This document shows, in pieces, positions 1 through 15,600 of a stretch of 64,000 nucleotides of DNA. This DNA comes from Eledone cirrhosa. Lineage: Eukaryota; Mollusca; Cephalopoda; Octopoda; Eledonidae. The notes under the pieces were generated by a model. The model ran no database searches, was not told the origin of the DNA, and saw only the letters and a program-made list of their open reading frames with translations. The stretch covers positions 11,628,506 to 11,692,505 of the forward strand of contig OZ024743.1 of the NCBI GenBank assembly GCA_964016885.1. The letters run 5' to 3'. Position 1 is the first letter of the stretch; every line of letters begins with the position of its first letter. A program made the position numbers and the translations under genes.

Positions 1-2639
1 GTTTGGTGCTACAATAAAAAGCACCCAGTTTACCCTGTCATATAGTTGTTTGGTGCCACAATAAAAAGCACCCAGTTTACCCTGTCATATAGTCGTTTGG
101 TGCCACAATAAAAAGCACCCAGTTTACCCTGTCATATAGTCGTTTGGTGCTATAATAAAAAGCACCCAGTTTACCCTGTCATATGGTCGTTTGGTGCTAC
201 AATAAAAAGCACCCAGTTTACCCTGTCATATAGTCGTTTGGTGCCACAATAAAAAGCACCCAGTTTACCCTGTCATATAGTCGTTTGGTGCTACAATAAA
301 AAGCACCCAGTTTACCCTGTCATATAGTCGTTTGGTGCCACAATAAAAAGCACCCAGTTTACCCTGTCATATGGTCGTTTGGTGACACAATAAAAAGCAC
401 CCAGTTTACCCTGTCATATAGTCGTTTGGTGCCACAATAAAAAGCACCCAGTTTACCCTGTCATATAGTCGTTTGGTGCCACAATAAAAAGCACCCAGTT
501 TACCCTGTCATATAGTCGTTTGGTGCCACAATAAAAAGCACCCAGTTTACCCTGTCATATAGTCGTTTGGTGCCACAATAAAAAGCACCCAGTTTACCCT
601 GTCATATGGTCGTTTGGTGACACAATAAAAAGCACCCAGTTTACCCTGTCATATAGTCGTTTGGTACCACAATGAAAAAGCACCCAGTTTACCCTGTCAT
701 ATAGTCGTTTGGTGCCACAATAAAAAGCACCCAGTTTACCCTGTCATATGGTCGTTTGGTGTCACAATAAAAAGCACCCAGTTTACCCTGTCATATGGTC
801 GTTTGGTGCCACAATAAAAAGCATCCAGTTTACCCTGTCATATAGTCGTTTGGTGCCACAATAAAAAGCACCCAGTTTACCCTGTCATATAGTCGTTTGG
901 TGCCACAATAAAAAGCACCCAGTTTACCCTGTCATATGGTCGTTTGGTGCTACAATAAAAAGCACCCAGTTTACCCTGTCATATAGTTGTTTGGTGCCAC
1001 AATAAAAAGCACCCAGTTTACCCTGTCATATAGTCGTTTGGTGCCACAATAAAAAGCACCCAGTTTACCCTGTCATATAGTCGTTTGGTGCCACAATAAA
1101 AAGCACCCAGTTTACCCTGTCATATAGTCGTTTGGTGCCACAATAAAAAGCACCCAGTTTACCCTGTCATATAGTCGTTTGGTGCCACAATAAAAAGCAC
1201 CCAGTTTACCCTGTCATATGGTCGTTTGGTGACACAATAAAAAGCACCCAGTTTACCCTGTCATATAGTCGTTTGGTACCACAATGAAAAAGCACCCAGT
1301 TTACCCTGTCATATAGTCGTTTGGTGCCACAATAAAAAGCACCCAGTTTACCCTGTCATATAGTCGTTTGGTGACACAATAAAAAGCACCCAGTTTACCC
1401 TGTCATATAGTCGTTTGGTGCCACAATAAAAAGCACCCAGTTTACCCTGTCATATAGTCGTTTGGTTTCACAATAAAAATCACCCAGTTTACCCTGTCAT
1501 ATAGTCGTTTGGTGCCACAATAAAAAGCACCCAGTTTACCCTGTCATAAGGTCGTTTGGTGACACAATAAAAAGCACCCAGTTTACCCTGTCATATAGTC
1601 GTTTGGTGACACAATAAAAAGCACCCAGTTTACCCTGTCATATAGTCGTTTGGTGCCACAATAAAAAGCACCCAGTTTACCCTGTCATATAGTCGTTTGG
1701 TGTCACAATAAAAAGCACCCAGTTTACCCTGTCATATAGTCGTTTGGTGCCACAATAAAAAGCACCCAGTTTACCCTGTCATATGGTCGTTTGGTGACAC
1801 AATAAAAAGCACCCAGTTTACCCTGTCATATAGTCGTTTGGTACCACAATGAAAAAGCACCCAGTTTACCCTGTCATATAGTCGTTTGGTGCCACAATAA
1901 AAAGCACCCAGTTTACCCTGTCATATGGTCGTTTGGTGTCACAATAAAAAGCACCCAGTTTACCCTGTCATATGGTCGTTTGGTGCCACAATAAAAAGCA
2001 TCCAGTTTACCCTGTCATATAGTCGTTTGGTGCCACAATAAAAAGCACCCAGTTTACCCTGTCATATAGTCGTTTGGTGCCACAATAAAAAGCACCCAGT
2101 TTACCCTGTCATATGGTCGTTTGGTGACACAATAAAAAGCACCCAGTTTACCCTGTCATATAGTCGTATGGTGCCACAATAAAAAGCACCCAGTTTACCC
2201 TGTCATATGGTCGTTTGGTGCCACAATAAAAAGAACCCAGTTTACCCTGTCATATGGTCGTTTGGTGCCACAATAAAAAGCACCCAGTTTACCCTGTCAT
2301 ATAGTCGTTTGGTGCCACAATAAAAAGCACCCAGTTTACCCTGTCATATAGTCGTTTGGTGCTACAATAAAAAGTACCCAGTTTACCCTGTCATATAGTC
2401 GTTTGGTGCTACAATAAAAAGCACCCAGTTTACCCTGTCATATAGTCGTTTGGTGCCACAATCAAAAGCACCCAGTTTACCCTGTCATATGGTCGTTTGG
2501 TGCCACAATAAAAAGCACTCAGTTTACCCTGTCATATGGTCGTTTGGTGCCACAATCAAAAGCACCCAGTTTACCCTGTCATATAGTCGTTTGGTGCCAC
2601 AATAAAAAGTACCCAGTTTACCCTGTCATATAGTCGTTT

Positions 2640-5600
2640 GGTGCCACAATAAAAAGCACCCAGTTCACCGTCATATAGTCGTTTGGTGTCACAATAAAAA
2701 GCACCCAGTTTACCTTGTCATATGGTCGTTTGGTGCCACAATAAAAAGCACCCAGTTTATCCTGTCATATGTTCGTTTGGTGCCACAATCAAAAGCACCC
2801 AGTTTACCCTGTCATATGGTCGTTTGGTGCCACAATAAAAAGCACTCAGTTTACCCTGTCATATGGTCGTTTGGTGCCACAATCAAAAGCACCCAGTTTA
2901 CCCTGTCATATAGTCGTTTGGTGCCACAATAAAAAGTACCCAGTTTACCCTGTCATATAGTCGTTTGGTGCCACAATAAAAAGCACCCAGTTCACCGTCA
3001 TATAGTCGTTTGGTGTCACAATAAAAAGCACCCAGTTTACCCTGTCATATGGTCGTTTGGTGCCACAATAAAAAGCACCCAGTTTACCCTGTCATATGGT
3101 CGTTTGGTGTCACAATAAAAAGCACCCAGTTTACCCTGTCATATGGTCGTTTGGTGCCACAATAAAAAGCACCCAGTTTAACCTGTCATATAGTCGTTTG
3201 GTGCCACAATAAAAAGCACCCAGTTTACCCTGTCATATAGTCGTTTGGTGCTACAATAAAAAGCACCCAGTTTACCCTGTCATATGGTCGTTTGGTGCTA
3301 CAATAAAAAGCACCCAGTTTACCCTGTCATATAGTCGTTTGGTGCCACAATAAAAAGCACCCAGTTTACCCTGTCATATAGTCGTTTGGTGCCACAATAA
3401 AAAGCACCCAGTTTACCCTGTCATATAGTCGTTTGGTGCCACAATAAAAAGCACCCAGTTTACCCTGTCATATAGTCGTTTGGTGCCACAATAAAAAGCA
3501 CCCAGTTTACCCTGTCATATAGTCGTTTGGTGCCACAATAAAAAGCACCCAGTTTACCCTGTCATATGGTCGTTTGGTGACACAATAAAAAGCACCCAGT
3601 TTACCCTGTTATATAGTCGTTTGGTACCACAATGAAAAAGCACCCAGTTTACCCTGTCATATAGTCGTTTGGTGCTACAATAAAAAGCACCCAGTTTACC
3701 CTGTCATATGGTCGTTTGGTGCCACAATAAAAAGCACCCAGTTTACCCTGTCATATGGTCGTTTGGTGCCACAATAAAAAGCATCCAGTTTACCCTGTCA
3801 TATAGTCGTTTGGTGCCACAATAAAAAGCACCCAGTTTACCCTGTCATATAGTCGTTTGGTGCCACAATAAAAAGCACCCAGTTTACCCTGTCATATGGT
3901 CGTTTGGTGACACAATAAAAAGCACCCAGTTTACCCTGTCATATAGTCGTATGGTGCCACAATAAAAAGCACCCAGTTTACCCTGTCATATGGTCGTTTG
4001 GTGCCACAATAAAAAGCACCCAGTTTACCCTGTCATATGGTCGTTTGGTGCCACAATAAAAAGCACCCAGTTTACCCTGTCATATAGTCGTTTGGTGCCA
4101 CAATAAAAAGCACCCAGTTTACCCTGTCATATAGTCGTTTGGTGCTACAATAAAAAGTACCCAGTTTACCCTGTCATATAGTCGTTTGGTGCTACAATAA
4201 AAAGCACCCAGTTTACCCTGTCATATGGTCGTTTGGTGCTACAATAAAAAGCACCCAGTTTACCCTGTCATATAGTCGTTTGGTGCCACAATAAAAAGCA
4301 CCCAGTTTACCCTGTCATATAGTCGTTTGGTGCTACAATAAAAAGCACCCAGTTTACCCTGTCATATAGTCGTTTGGTGCCACAATCAAAAGCACCCAGT
4401 TTACCCTGTCATATAGTCGTTTGGTGCTACAATAAAAAGCACCCAGTTTACCCTGTCATATGGTCGTTTGGTGCTACACTAAAAAGCACCCAGTTTACCC
4501 TGTCATATAGTCGTTTGGTGCCACAATAAAAAGCACCCAGTTTACCCTGTCATATAGTCGTTTGGTGCCACAATAAAAAGCACCCAGTTTACCCTGTCAT
4601 ATGGTCGTTTGGTGCTACAATAAAAAGCACCCAGTTTACCCTGTCATATAGTCGTTTGGTGTCACAATAAAAAGCACCCATTTTACCCTGTCATATGGTC
4701 GTTTGGTGCCACAATAAAAAGCACCCAGTTTATCCTGTCATATGGTCGTTTGGTGCCACAATTAAAAGCACCCAGTTTACCCTGTCATATGGTCGTTTGG
4801 TGCCACAATAAAAAGCACTCAGTTTACCCTGTCATATGGTCGTTTGGTGCCACAATCAAAAGCACCCAGTTTACCCTGTCATATAGTCGTTTGGTGCCAC
4901 AATAAAAAGTACCCAGTTTACCCTGTCATATAGTCGTTTGGTGCCACAATAAAAAGCACCCAGTTCACCGTCATATAGTTGTTTGGTGTCACAATAAAAA
5001 GCACCCTGTTTACCCTGTCATATGGTCGTTTGGTGCCACAATAAAAAGCACCCAGTTTACCCTGTCATATGGTCGTTTGGTGTCACAATAAAAAGCACCC
5101 AGTTTACCCTGTCATATGGTCGTTTGGTGCCACAATAAAAAGCACCCAGTTTAACCTGTCATATAGTCGTTTGGTGCCACAATAAAAAGCACCCAGTTTA
5201 CCCTGTCATATAGTCGTTTGGTGCTACAATAAAAAGCACCCAGTTTACCCTGTCATATGGTCGTTTGGTGCTACAATAAAAAGCACCCAGTTTACCCTGT
5301 CATATAGTTGTTTGGTGCCACAATAAAAAGCACCCAGTTTACCCTGTCATATAGTCGTTTGGTGCCACAATAAAAAGCACCCAGTTTACCCTGTCATATA
5401 GTCGTTTGGTGCTATAATAAAAAGCACCCAGTTTACCCTGTCATATGGTCGTTTGGTGCTACAATAAAAAGCACCCAGTTTACCCTGTCATATAGTCGTT
5501 TGGTGCCACAATAAAAAGCACCCAGTTTACCCTGTCATATAGTCGTTTGGTGCTACAATAAAAAGCACCCAGTTTACCCTGTCATATAGTCGTTTGGTGC

Positions 5601-6900
5601 CACAATAAAAAGCACCCAGTTTACCCTGTCATATGGTCGTTTGGTGACACAATAAAAAGCACCCAGTTTACCCTGTCATATAGTCGTTTGGTACCACAAT
5701 GAAAAAGCACCCAGTTTACCCTGTCATATAGTCGTTTGGTGCCACAATAAAAAGCACCCAGTTTACCCTGTCATATGGTCGTTTGGTGTCACAATAAAAA
5801 GCACCCAGTTTACCCTGTCATATGGTCGTTTGGTGCCACAATAAAAAGCATCCAGTTTACCCTGTCATATAGTCGTTTGGTGCCACAATAAAAAGCACCC
5901 AGTTTACCCTGTCATATAGTCGTTTGGTGCCACAATAAAAAGCACCCAGTTTACCCTGTCATATGGTCGTTTGGTGACACAATAAAAAGCACCCAGTTTA
6001 CCCTGTCATATAGTCGTATGGTGCCACAATAAAAAGCACCCAGTTTACCCTGTCATATAGTCGTTTGGTGCCACAATAAAAAGCACCCAGTTTACCCTGT
6101 CATATGGTCGTTTGGTGCCACAATAAAAAGCACCCAGTTTACCCTGTCATATAGTCGTTTGGTGCCACAATAAAAAGCACCCAGTTTACCCTGTCATATA
6201 GTCGTTTGGTGCCACAATAAAAAGCACCCAGTTCACCGTCATATAGTTGTTTGGTGTCACAATAAAAAGCACCCGGTTTACCCTGTCATATGGTCGTTTG
6301 GTGCCACAATAAAAAGCACCCAGTTTACCCTGTCATATGGTCGTTTGGTGTCACAATGAAAAGCACCCAGTTTACCCTGTCATATGGTCGTTTGGTGCCA
6401 CAATAAAAAGCACCCAGTTTAACCTGTCATATAGTCGTTTGGTGCCACAATAAAAAGCACCCAGTTTACCCTGTCATATAGTCGTTTGGTGCTACAATAA
6501 AAAGCACCCAGTTTACCCTGTCATATGGTCGTTTGGTGCTACAATAAAAAGCACCCAGTTTACCCTGTCATATAGTTGTTTGGTGCCACAATAAAAAGCA
6601 CCCAGTTTACCCTGTCATATAGTCGTTTGGTGTCACAATAAAAAGCACCCAGTTTACCCTGTCATATAGTCGTTTGGTGCTATAATAAAAAGCACCCAGT
6701 TTACCCTGTCGTATGGTCGTTTGGTGCTACAATAAAAAGCACCCAGTTTACCCTGTCATATAGTCGTTTGGTGCCACAATAAAAAGCACCCAGTTTACCC
6801 TGTCATATAGTCGTTTGGTGCTACAATAAAAAGCACCCAGTTTACCCTGTCATATAGTCGTTTGGTGCCACAATAAAAAGCACCCAGTTTACCCTGTCAT
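2640..6900. repeat. Earlier higher-order duplication in the satellite (about 1.97 kb)
   Basis: Rare variants recur at fixed spacing. CAGTTCACCGTCATATAG lies at about 2.66, 2.99, 4.97 and 6.23 kb, and TTTAACCTGTC at 3.18, 5.15 and 6.42 kb. The 2.99-to-4.97 and 3.18-to-5.15 spacings are about 1,974 bp (42 monomers); the following step is about 1,267 bp (27 monomers). This part of the array therefore has its own duplication history, distinct from the 6.3-kb block. Confidence 0.75.
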
Positions 6901-9694
6901 ATAGTCGTTTGGTGACACAATAAAAAGCACCCAGTTTACCCTGTCATATAGTCGTTTGGTGCCACAATAAAAAGCACCCAGTTTACCCTGTCATATAGTC
7001 GTTTGGTGCCACAATAAAAAGCACCCAGTTTACCCTGTCATATAGTCGTTTGGTGCCACAATAAAAAGCACCCAGTTTACCCTGTCATATAGTCGTTTGG
7101 TGCCACAATAAAAAGCACCCAGTTTACCCTGTCATATGGTCGTTTGGTGACACAATAAAAAGCACCCAGTTTACCCTGTCATATAGTCGTTTGGTACCAC
7201 AATGAAAAAGCACCCAGTTTACCCTGTCATATAGTCGTTTGGTGCCACAATAAAAAGCACCCAGTTTACCCTGTCATATGGTCGTTTGGTGTCACAATAA
7301 AAAGCACCCAGTTTACCCTGTCATATGGTCGTTTGGTGCCACAATAAAAAGCATCCAGTTTACCCTGTCATATAGTCGTTTGGTGCCACAATAAAAAGCA
7401 CCCAGTTTACCCTGTCATATAGTCGTTTGGTGCCACAATAAAAAGCACCCAGTTTACCCTGTCATATGGTCGTTTGGTGACACAATAAAAAGCACCAAGT
7501 TTACCCTGTCATATAGTCGTATGGTGCCACAATAAAAAGCACCCAGTTTACCCTGTCATATGGTCGTTTGGTGCCACAATAAAAAGCACCCAGTTTACCC
7601 TGTCATATGGTCGTTTGGTGCCACAATAAAAAGCACCCAGTTTACCCTGTCATATAGTCGTTTGGTGCCACAATAAAAAGCACCCAGTTTACCCTGTCAT
7701 ATAGTCGTTTGGTGCTACAATAAAAAGTACCCAGTTTACCCTGTCATATAGTCGTTTGGTGCTACAATAAAAAGCACCCAGTTTACCCTGTCATATGGTC
7801 GTTTGGTGCTACAATAAAAAGCACCCAGTTTACCCTGTCATATAGTCGTTTGGTGCCACAATAAAAAGCACCCAGTTTACCCTGTCATATAGTCGTTTGG
7901 TGCTACAATAAAAAGCACCCAGTTTACCCTGTCATATAGTCGTTTGGTGCCACAATCAAAAGCACCCAGTTTACCCTGTCATATGGTCGTTTGGTGCTAC
8001 AATAAAAAGCACTCAGTTTACCCTGTCATATAGTCGTTTGGTGCCATAATCAAAAGCACCTAGTTTACCCTGTCATATGGTCGTTTGGTGCTACAATAAA
8101 AAGTACCCAGTTTACCCTGTCATATGGTCGTTTGGTGCCACAATAAAAAGCACCCAGTTTACCCTGTCATATAGTCGTTTGGTGCTACAATAAAAAGCAC
8201 CCAGTTTACCCTGTCATATGGTCGTTTGGTGCTACAATAAAAAGCACCCAGTTTACCCTGTCATATAGTCGTTTGGTGCCACAATAAAAAGCACCCAGTT
8301 TACCCTGTCATATAGTCGTTTGGTGCCACAATAAAAAGCACCCAGTTTACCCTGTCATATAGTCGTTTGGTGCTATAATAAAAAGCACCCAGTTTACCCT
8401 GTCATATGGTCGTTTGGTGCTACAATAAAAAGCACCCAGTTTACCCTGTCATATAGTCGTTTGGTGCCACAATAAAAAGCACCCAGTTTACCCTGTCATA
8501 TAGTCGTTTGGTGCTACAATAAAAAGCACCCAGTTTACCCTGTCATATAGTCGTTTGGTGCCACAATAAAAAGCACCCAGTTTACCCTGTCATATAGTCG
8601 TTTGGTGACACAATAAAAAGCACCCAGTTTACCCTGTCATATAGTCGTTTGGTCCCACAATAAAAAGCACCCAGTTTACCCTGTCATATAGTCGTTTGGT
8701 GCCACAATAAAAAGCACCCAGTTTACCCTGTCATATAGTCGTTCGGTGCCACAATAAAAAGCACCCAGTTTACCCTGTCATATAGTCGTTTGGTGCCACA
8801 ATAAAAAGCACCCAGTTTACCCTGTCATATGGTCGTTTGGTGCCACAATAAAAAGCACCCAGTTTACCCTGTCATATGGTCGTTTGGTGCCACAATAAAA
8901 AGCACCCAGTTTACCCTGTCATATAGTCGTTTGGTGCCACAATAAAAAGTACCCAGTTTACCCTGTCATATGGTCGTTTGGTCCCACAATAAAAAGCACC
9001 CAGTTTACCCTGTCATGTAGTCGTTTGGTGCCACAATAAAAAGCACCCAGTTTACCCTGTCATATAGTCGTTTGGTGCCACAATAAAAAGCACCCAGTTT
9101 ACCCTGTCATATGGTCGTTTGGTGCCACAATAAAAAGTACCCAGTTTACCCTGTCATATAGTTGTTTGGTGCTACAATAAAAAGTACCCAGCTTACCCTG
9201 TCATATAGTCGTTTGGTGCTACAATAAAAAGTACCCAGTTTACCCTGTCATATAGTCGTTTGGTGCGACAATAAAAAGCACCCAGTTTACCCTGTCATAT
9301 GGTCGTTTGGTGCCACAATAAAAAGCACCCAGTTTACCCTGTCATATAGTCGTTTGGTGCTACAATAAAAGTACCCAGTTTACCCTGTCATATAGTCGTT
9401 TGGTGCTACAATAAAAAGCACCAGGTTTACCCTGTCATATAGTCGTTTGGTGCCACAATCAAAAGCACCCAGTTTACCCTGTCATATGGTCGTTTGGTGC
9501 TACAATAAAAAGCACTCAGTTTACCCTGTCATATAGTCGTTTGGTGCCACAATCAAAAGCACCCAGTTTACCGTCATATGGTCGTTTGGTGCTACAATAA
9601 AAAGTACCCAGTTTACCCTGTCATATGGTCGTTTGGTGCCACAATAAAAAGCACCCAGTTTACCCTGTCATATAGTCGTTTGGTGCCACAATAA

Positions 9695-12600
9695 AAAGTA
9701 CCCAGTTTACCCTGTCATATGGTCGTTTGGTCCCACAATAAAAAGCACCCAGTTTACCCTGTCATGTAGTCGTTTGGTGCCACAATAAAAAGCACCCAGT
9801 TTACCCTGTCATATAGTCGTTTGGTGCCACAATAAAAAGCACCCAGTTAACCCTGTCATATGGTCGTTTGGTGACACAATAAAAAGCACCCAGTTTACCC
9901 TGTCATATAGTCGTATGGTGCCACAATAAAAAGCACCCAGTTTACCCTGTCATATGGTCGTTTGGTGCCACAATCAAAAGCACCCAGTTTACCCTGTCAT
10001 ATAGTCGTTTGGTCCCACAATAAAAAGCACCCAGTTTACCCTGTCATATAGTCGTTTGGTGCTACAATAAAAAGCACCCAGTTTACCCTGTCATATAGTC
10101 GTTTGGTACCACAATAAAAAGCACCCAGTTTACCCTGTCATATAGTCGTTTGGTGACACAATAAAAAGCACCCAGTTTACCCTGCCATATAGTCGTTTGG
10201 TGCCACAATAAAAAGCACCCAGTTTACCCTGTCATATAGTCGTTTGGTGCCACAATAAAAAGCACCCAGTTTACCCTGTCATATAGTCGTTCGGTGCCAC
10301 AATAAAAAGCACCCAGTTTACCCTGTCATATAGTCGTTTGGTGCCACAATAAAAAGCACCCAGTTTACCCTGTCATATGGTCGTTTGGTGACACAATAAA
10401 AAGCACCCAGTTTACCCTGTCATATAGTCGTTTGGTTCCACAATGAAAAAGCACCCAGTTTACCCTGTCATATAGTCGTTTGGTGCCACAATAAAACGCA
10501 CCCAGTTTACCCTGTCATATGGTCGTTTGGTGTCACAATAAAAAGCACCCAGTTTACCCTGTCATATGGTCGTTTGGTGCCACAATAAAAAGCACCCAGT
10601 TTACCCTGTCATATAGTCGTTTGGTGCCACAATAAAAAGCACCCAGTTTACCCTGTCATATAGTCGTTTGGTGCCACAATAAAAAGCACCCAGTTTACCC
10701 TGTCATATGGTCGTTTGGTGACACAATGAAAAGCACCCAGTTTACCCTGTCATATAGTCGTATGGTGCCACAATAAAAAGCACCCAGTTTACCCTGTCAT
10801 ATGGTCGTTTGGTGCCACAATAAAAAGCACCCAGTTTACCCTGTCATATGGTCGTTTGGTGCCACAATAAAAAGCACCCAGTTTACCCTGTCATATAGTC
10901 GTTTGGTGCCACAATAAAAAGCACCCAGTTTACCCTGTCATATAGTCGTTTGGTGCTACAATAAAAAGTACCCAGTTTACCCTGTCATATAGTCGTTTGG
11001 TGCTACAATAAAAAGCACCCAGTTTACCCTGTCATATGGTCGTTTGGTGCTACAATAAAAAGCACCCAGTTTACCCTGTCATATAGTCGTTTGGTGCCAC
11101 AATAAAAAGCACCCAGTTTACCCTGTCATATGGTCGTTTGGTGCTACAATAAAAAGCACCCAGTTTACCCTGTCATATAGTCGTTTGGTGCCACAATCAA
11201 AAGCACCCAGTTTACCCTGTCATATGGTCGTTTGGTGCTACAATAAAAAGCACTCAGTTTACCCTGTCATATAGTCGTTTGGTGCCACAATCAAAAGCAC
11301 CCAGTTTACCCTGTCATATGGTCGTTTGGTGCTACAATAAAAAGTACCCAGTTTACCCTGTCATATGGTCGTTTGGTGCCACAATAAAAAGCACCCAGTT
11401 TACCCTGTCATATAGTCGTTTGGTGCCACAATAAAAAGTACCCAGTTTACCCTGTCATATGGTCGTTTGGTCCCACAATAAAAAGCACCCAGTTTACCCT
11501 GTCATGTAGTCGTTTGGTGCCACAATAAAAAGCACCCAGTTTACCCTGTCATATAGTCGTTTGGTGCCACAATAAAAAGCACCCAGTTTACCCTGTCATA
11601 TGGTCGTTTGGTGCCACAATAAAAAGTACCCAGTTTACCCTGTCATATAGTCGTTTGGTGCTACAATAAAAAGTACCCAGTTTACCCTGTCATATAGTCG
11701 TTTGGTGCTACAATAAAAAGTACCCAGTTTACCCTGTCATATAGTCGTTTGGTGCGACAATAAAAAGCACCCAGTTTACCCTGTCATATGGTCGTTTGGT
11801 GCCACAATAAAAAGCACCCAGTTTACCCTGTCATATAGTCGTTTGGTGCTACAATAAAAGTACCCAGTTTACCCTGTCATATAGTCGTTTGGTGCTACAA
11901 TAAATAGAACCAGGTTTACCCTGTCATATAGTCGTTTGGTGCCACAATCAAAAGCACCCAGTTTACCCTGTCATATGGTCATTTGGTGCCACAATAAAAA
12001 GCACTCAGTTTACCCTGTCATATGGTCGTTTGGTGCCACAATCAAAAGCAGCCAGTTTACCCTGTCATATGGTCGTTTGGTGCTACAATAAAAAGTACCC
12101 AGTTTACCCTGTCATATGGTCGTTCGATCCCACAATAAAAAGCACCCAGTTTACCCTGTCATATAGTCGTTTGGTGCCACAATAAAAAGCACCCAGTTTA
12201 CCCTGTCATATAGTCGTTTGGTGCCACAATAAAAAGTACCTAGTTTACCCTGTCATATGGTCGTTTGGTGCCACAATAAAAATCACCCAGTTTACCCTGT
12301 CATATAGTCGTTTGGTGCCACAATAAAAAGTACCTAGTTTACCCTGTCATATGGTCGTTTGGTGCCACAATAAAAAGCACCCAGTTTACCCTGTCATATA
12401 GTCGTTTGGTACCACAATAAAAAGTACCCAGTTTACCCTGTCATATGGTCGTTTGGTGCCACAATAAAAAGTACCCAGTTTACCCTGTCATACAGTCGTT
12501 TGGTGCCACAATATAAAGTACCCAGTTTACCCTGTCATATGGTCGTTTGGTGCCACAATAAAAAGTGCCCAGTTTACCCTATCATATAGTCGTTTGGTGC

Positions 12601-15600
12601 CACAATAAAAAGTACCCAGTTTACCCTGTCATATGGTCGTTTGGTGCCACAATAAAAAGCACCCAGTTTACCCTGTCATATGGTCGTTTGGTGCCACAAT
12701 AAAAAGCACCCAGTTTACCCTGTCATATAGTCGTTTGGTGCCACAATAAAAAGCACCCAGTTTACCCTGTCATATAGTCGTTTGGTGCTACAATAAAAAG
12801 TACCCAGTTTACCCTGTCATATAGTCGTTTGGTGCTACAATAAAAAGCACCCAGTTTACCCTGTCATATGGTCGTTTGGTGCTACAATAAAAAGCACCCA
12901 GTTTACCCTGTCATATAGTCGTTTGGTGCCACAATAAAAAGCACCCAGTTTACCCTGTCATATAGTCGTTTGGTGCTACAATAAAAAGCACCCAGTTTAC
13001 CCTGTCATATAGTCGTTTGGTGCCACAATCAAAAGCACCCAGTTTACCCTGTCATATGGTCGTTTGGTGCTACAATAAAAAGCACTCAGTTTACCCTGTC
13101 ATATAGTCGTTTGGTGCCACAATCAAAAGTACCCAGTTTACCCTGTCATATGGTCGTTTGGTGCTACAATAAAAAGTACCCAGTTTACCCTGTCATATGG
13201 TCGTTTGGTGCCACAATAAAAAGCACCCAGTTTACCCTGTCATATAGTCGTTTGGTGCCACAATAAAAAGTACCCAGTTTACCCTGTCATATGGTCGTTT
13301 GGTCCCACAATAAAAAGCACCCAGTTTACCCTGTCATGTAGTCGTTTGGTGCCACAATAAAAAGCACCCAGTTTACCCTGTCATATAGTCGTTTGGTGCC
13401 ACAATAAAAAGCACCCAGTTTACCCTGTCATATGGTCGTTTGGTGCCACAATAAAAAGTACCCAGTTTACCCTGTCATATAGTTGTTTGGTGCTACAATA
13501 AAAAGTACCCAGCTTACCCTGTCATATAGTCGTTTGGTGCTACAATAAAAAGTACCCAGTTTACCCTGTCATATAGTCGTTTGGTGCGACAATAAAAAGC
13601 ACCCAGTTTACCCTGTCATATGGTCGTTTGGTGCCACAATAAAAAGCACCCAGTTTACCCTGTCATATAGTCGTTTGGTGCTACAATAAAAGTACCCAGT
13701 TTACCCTGTCATATAGTCGTTTGGTGCTACAATAAAAAGCACCAGGTTTACCCTGTCATATAGTCGTTTGGTGCCACAATCAAAAGCACCCAGTTTACCC
13801 TGTCATATGGTCATTTGGTGCCACAATAAAAAGCACTCAGTTTACCCTGTCATATGGTCGTTTGGTGCCACAATCAAAAGCAGCCAGTTTACCCTGTCAT
13901 ATGGTCGTTTGGTGCTACAATAAAAAGTACCCAGTTTACCCTGTCATATGGTCGTTCGGTCCCACAATAAAAAGCACCCAGTTTACCCTGTCATATAGTC
14001 GTTTGGTGCCACAATAAAAAGCACCCAGTTTACCCTGTCATATAGTCGTTTGGTGCCACAATAAAAAGTACCTAGTTTACCCTGTCATATGGTCGTTTGG
14101 TGCCACAATAAAAAGCACCCAGTTTACCCTGTCATATAGTCGTTTGGTGCCACAATAAAAAGTACCTAGTTTACCCTGTCATATGGTCGTTTGGTGCCAC
14201 AATAAAAAGCACCCAGTTTACCCTGTCATATAGTCGTTTGGTGCCACAATAAAAAGTACCCAGTTTACCCTGTCATATGGTCGTTTGGTGCCACAATAAA
14301 AAGTACCCAGTTTACCCTGTCATACAGTCGTTTGGTGCCACAATATAAAGTACCCAGTTTACCCTGTCATATGGTCGTTTGGTGCCACAATAAAAAGTGC
14401 CCAGTTTACCCTATCATATAGTCGTTTGGTGCCACAATAAAAAGTACCCAGTTTACCCTGTCATATGGTCGTTTGGTGCTACAATAAAAAGCACCCAGTT
14501 TACCCTGTCATATGGTCGTTTGGTGCCACAATAAAAAGCACCCAGTTTACCCTGTCATATAGTCGTTTGGTGCCACAATAAAAAGTACCCAGTTTACCCT
14601 GTCATATGGTCGTTTGGTGCCACAATAAAAAGTACCCAGTTTACCCTGTCATATAGTCGTTTGGTGCCACAATATAAAGTACCCAGTTTACCCTGTCATA
14701 TGGTCGTTTGGTGCCACAATAAAAAGTGCCCAGTTTACCCTATCATATAGTCGTTTGTTGCCACAATAAAAAGTACCCAGTTTACCCTGTCATATGGTCG
14801 TTTGGTGCTACAATAAAAAGCACCCAGTTTACCCTGTCATATGGTCGTTTGGTGCCACAATAAAAAGCACCCAGTTTACCCTGTCATATAGTCGTTTGGT
14901 GCTACAATAAAAGTACCCAGTTTACCCTGTCATATAGTCGTTTGGTGCTACAATAAATAGCACCAGGTTTACCCTGTCATATAGTCGTTTGGTGCCACAA
15001 TCAAAAGCACCCAGTTTACCCTGTCATATGGTCATTTGGTGCCACAATAAAAAGCACTCAGTTTACCCTGTCATATGGTCGTTTGGTGCCACAATCAAAA
15101 GCAGCCAGTTTACCCTGTCATATGGTCGTTTGGTGCTACAATAAAAAGTACCCAGTTTACCCTGTCATATGGTCGTTCGGTCCCACAATAAAAAGCACCC
15201 AGTTTACCCTGTCATATAGTCGTTTGGTGCCACAATAAAAAGCACCCAGTTTACCCTGTCATATAGTCGTTTGGTGCCACAATAAAAAGTACCTAGTTTA
15301 CCCTGTCATATGGTCGTTTGGTGCCACAATAAAAAGCACCCAGTTTACCCTGTCATATAGTCGTTTGGTGCCACAATAAAAAGTACCTAGTTTACCCTGT
15401 CATATGGTCGTTTGGTGCCACAATAAAAAGCACCCAGTTTACCCTGTCATATAGTCGTTTGGTGCCACAATAAAAAGTACCCAGTTTACCCTGTCATATG
15501 GTCGTTTGGTGCCACAATAAAAAGTACCCAGTTTACCCTGTCATATGGTCGTTTGGTCCCACAATAAAAAGCACCCAGTTTACCCTGTCATGTAGTCGTT

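Noticed and set aside
2769..2960. 63-codon frame in the satellite
   Set aside because: It exists because a few length-variant monomers happen to lack stops; the peptide is just the satellite translated.
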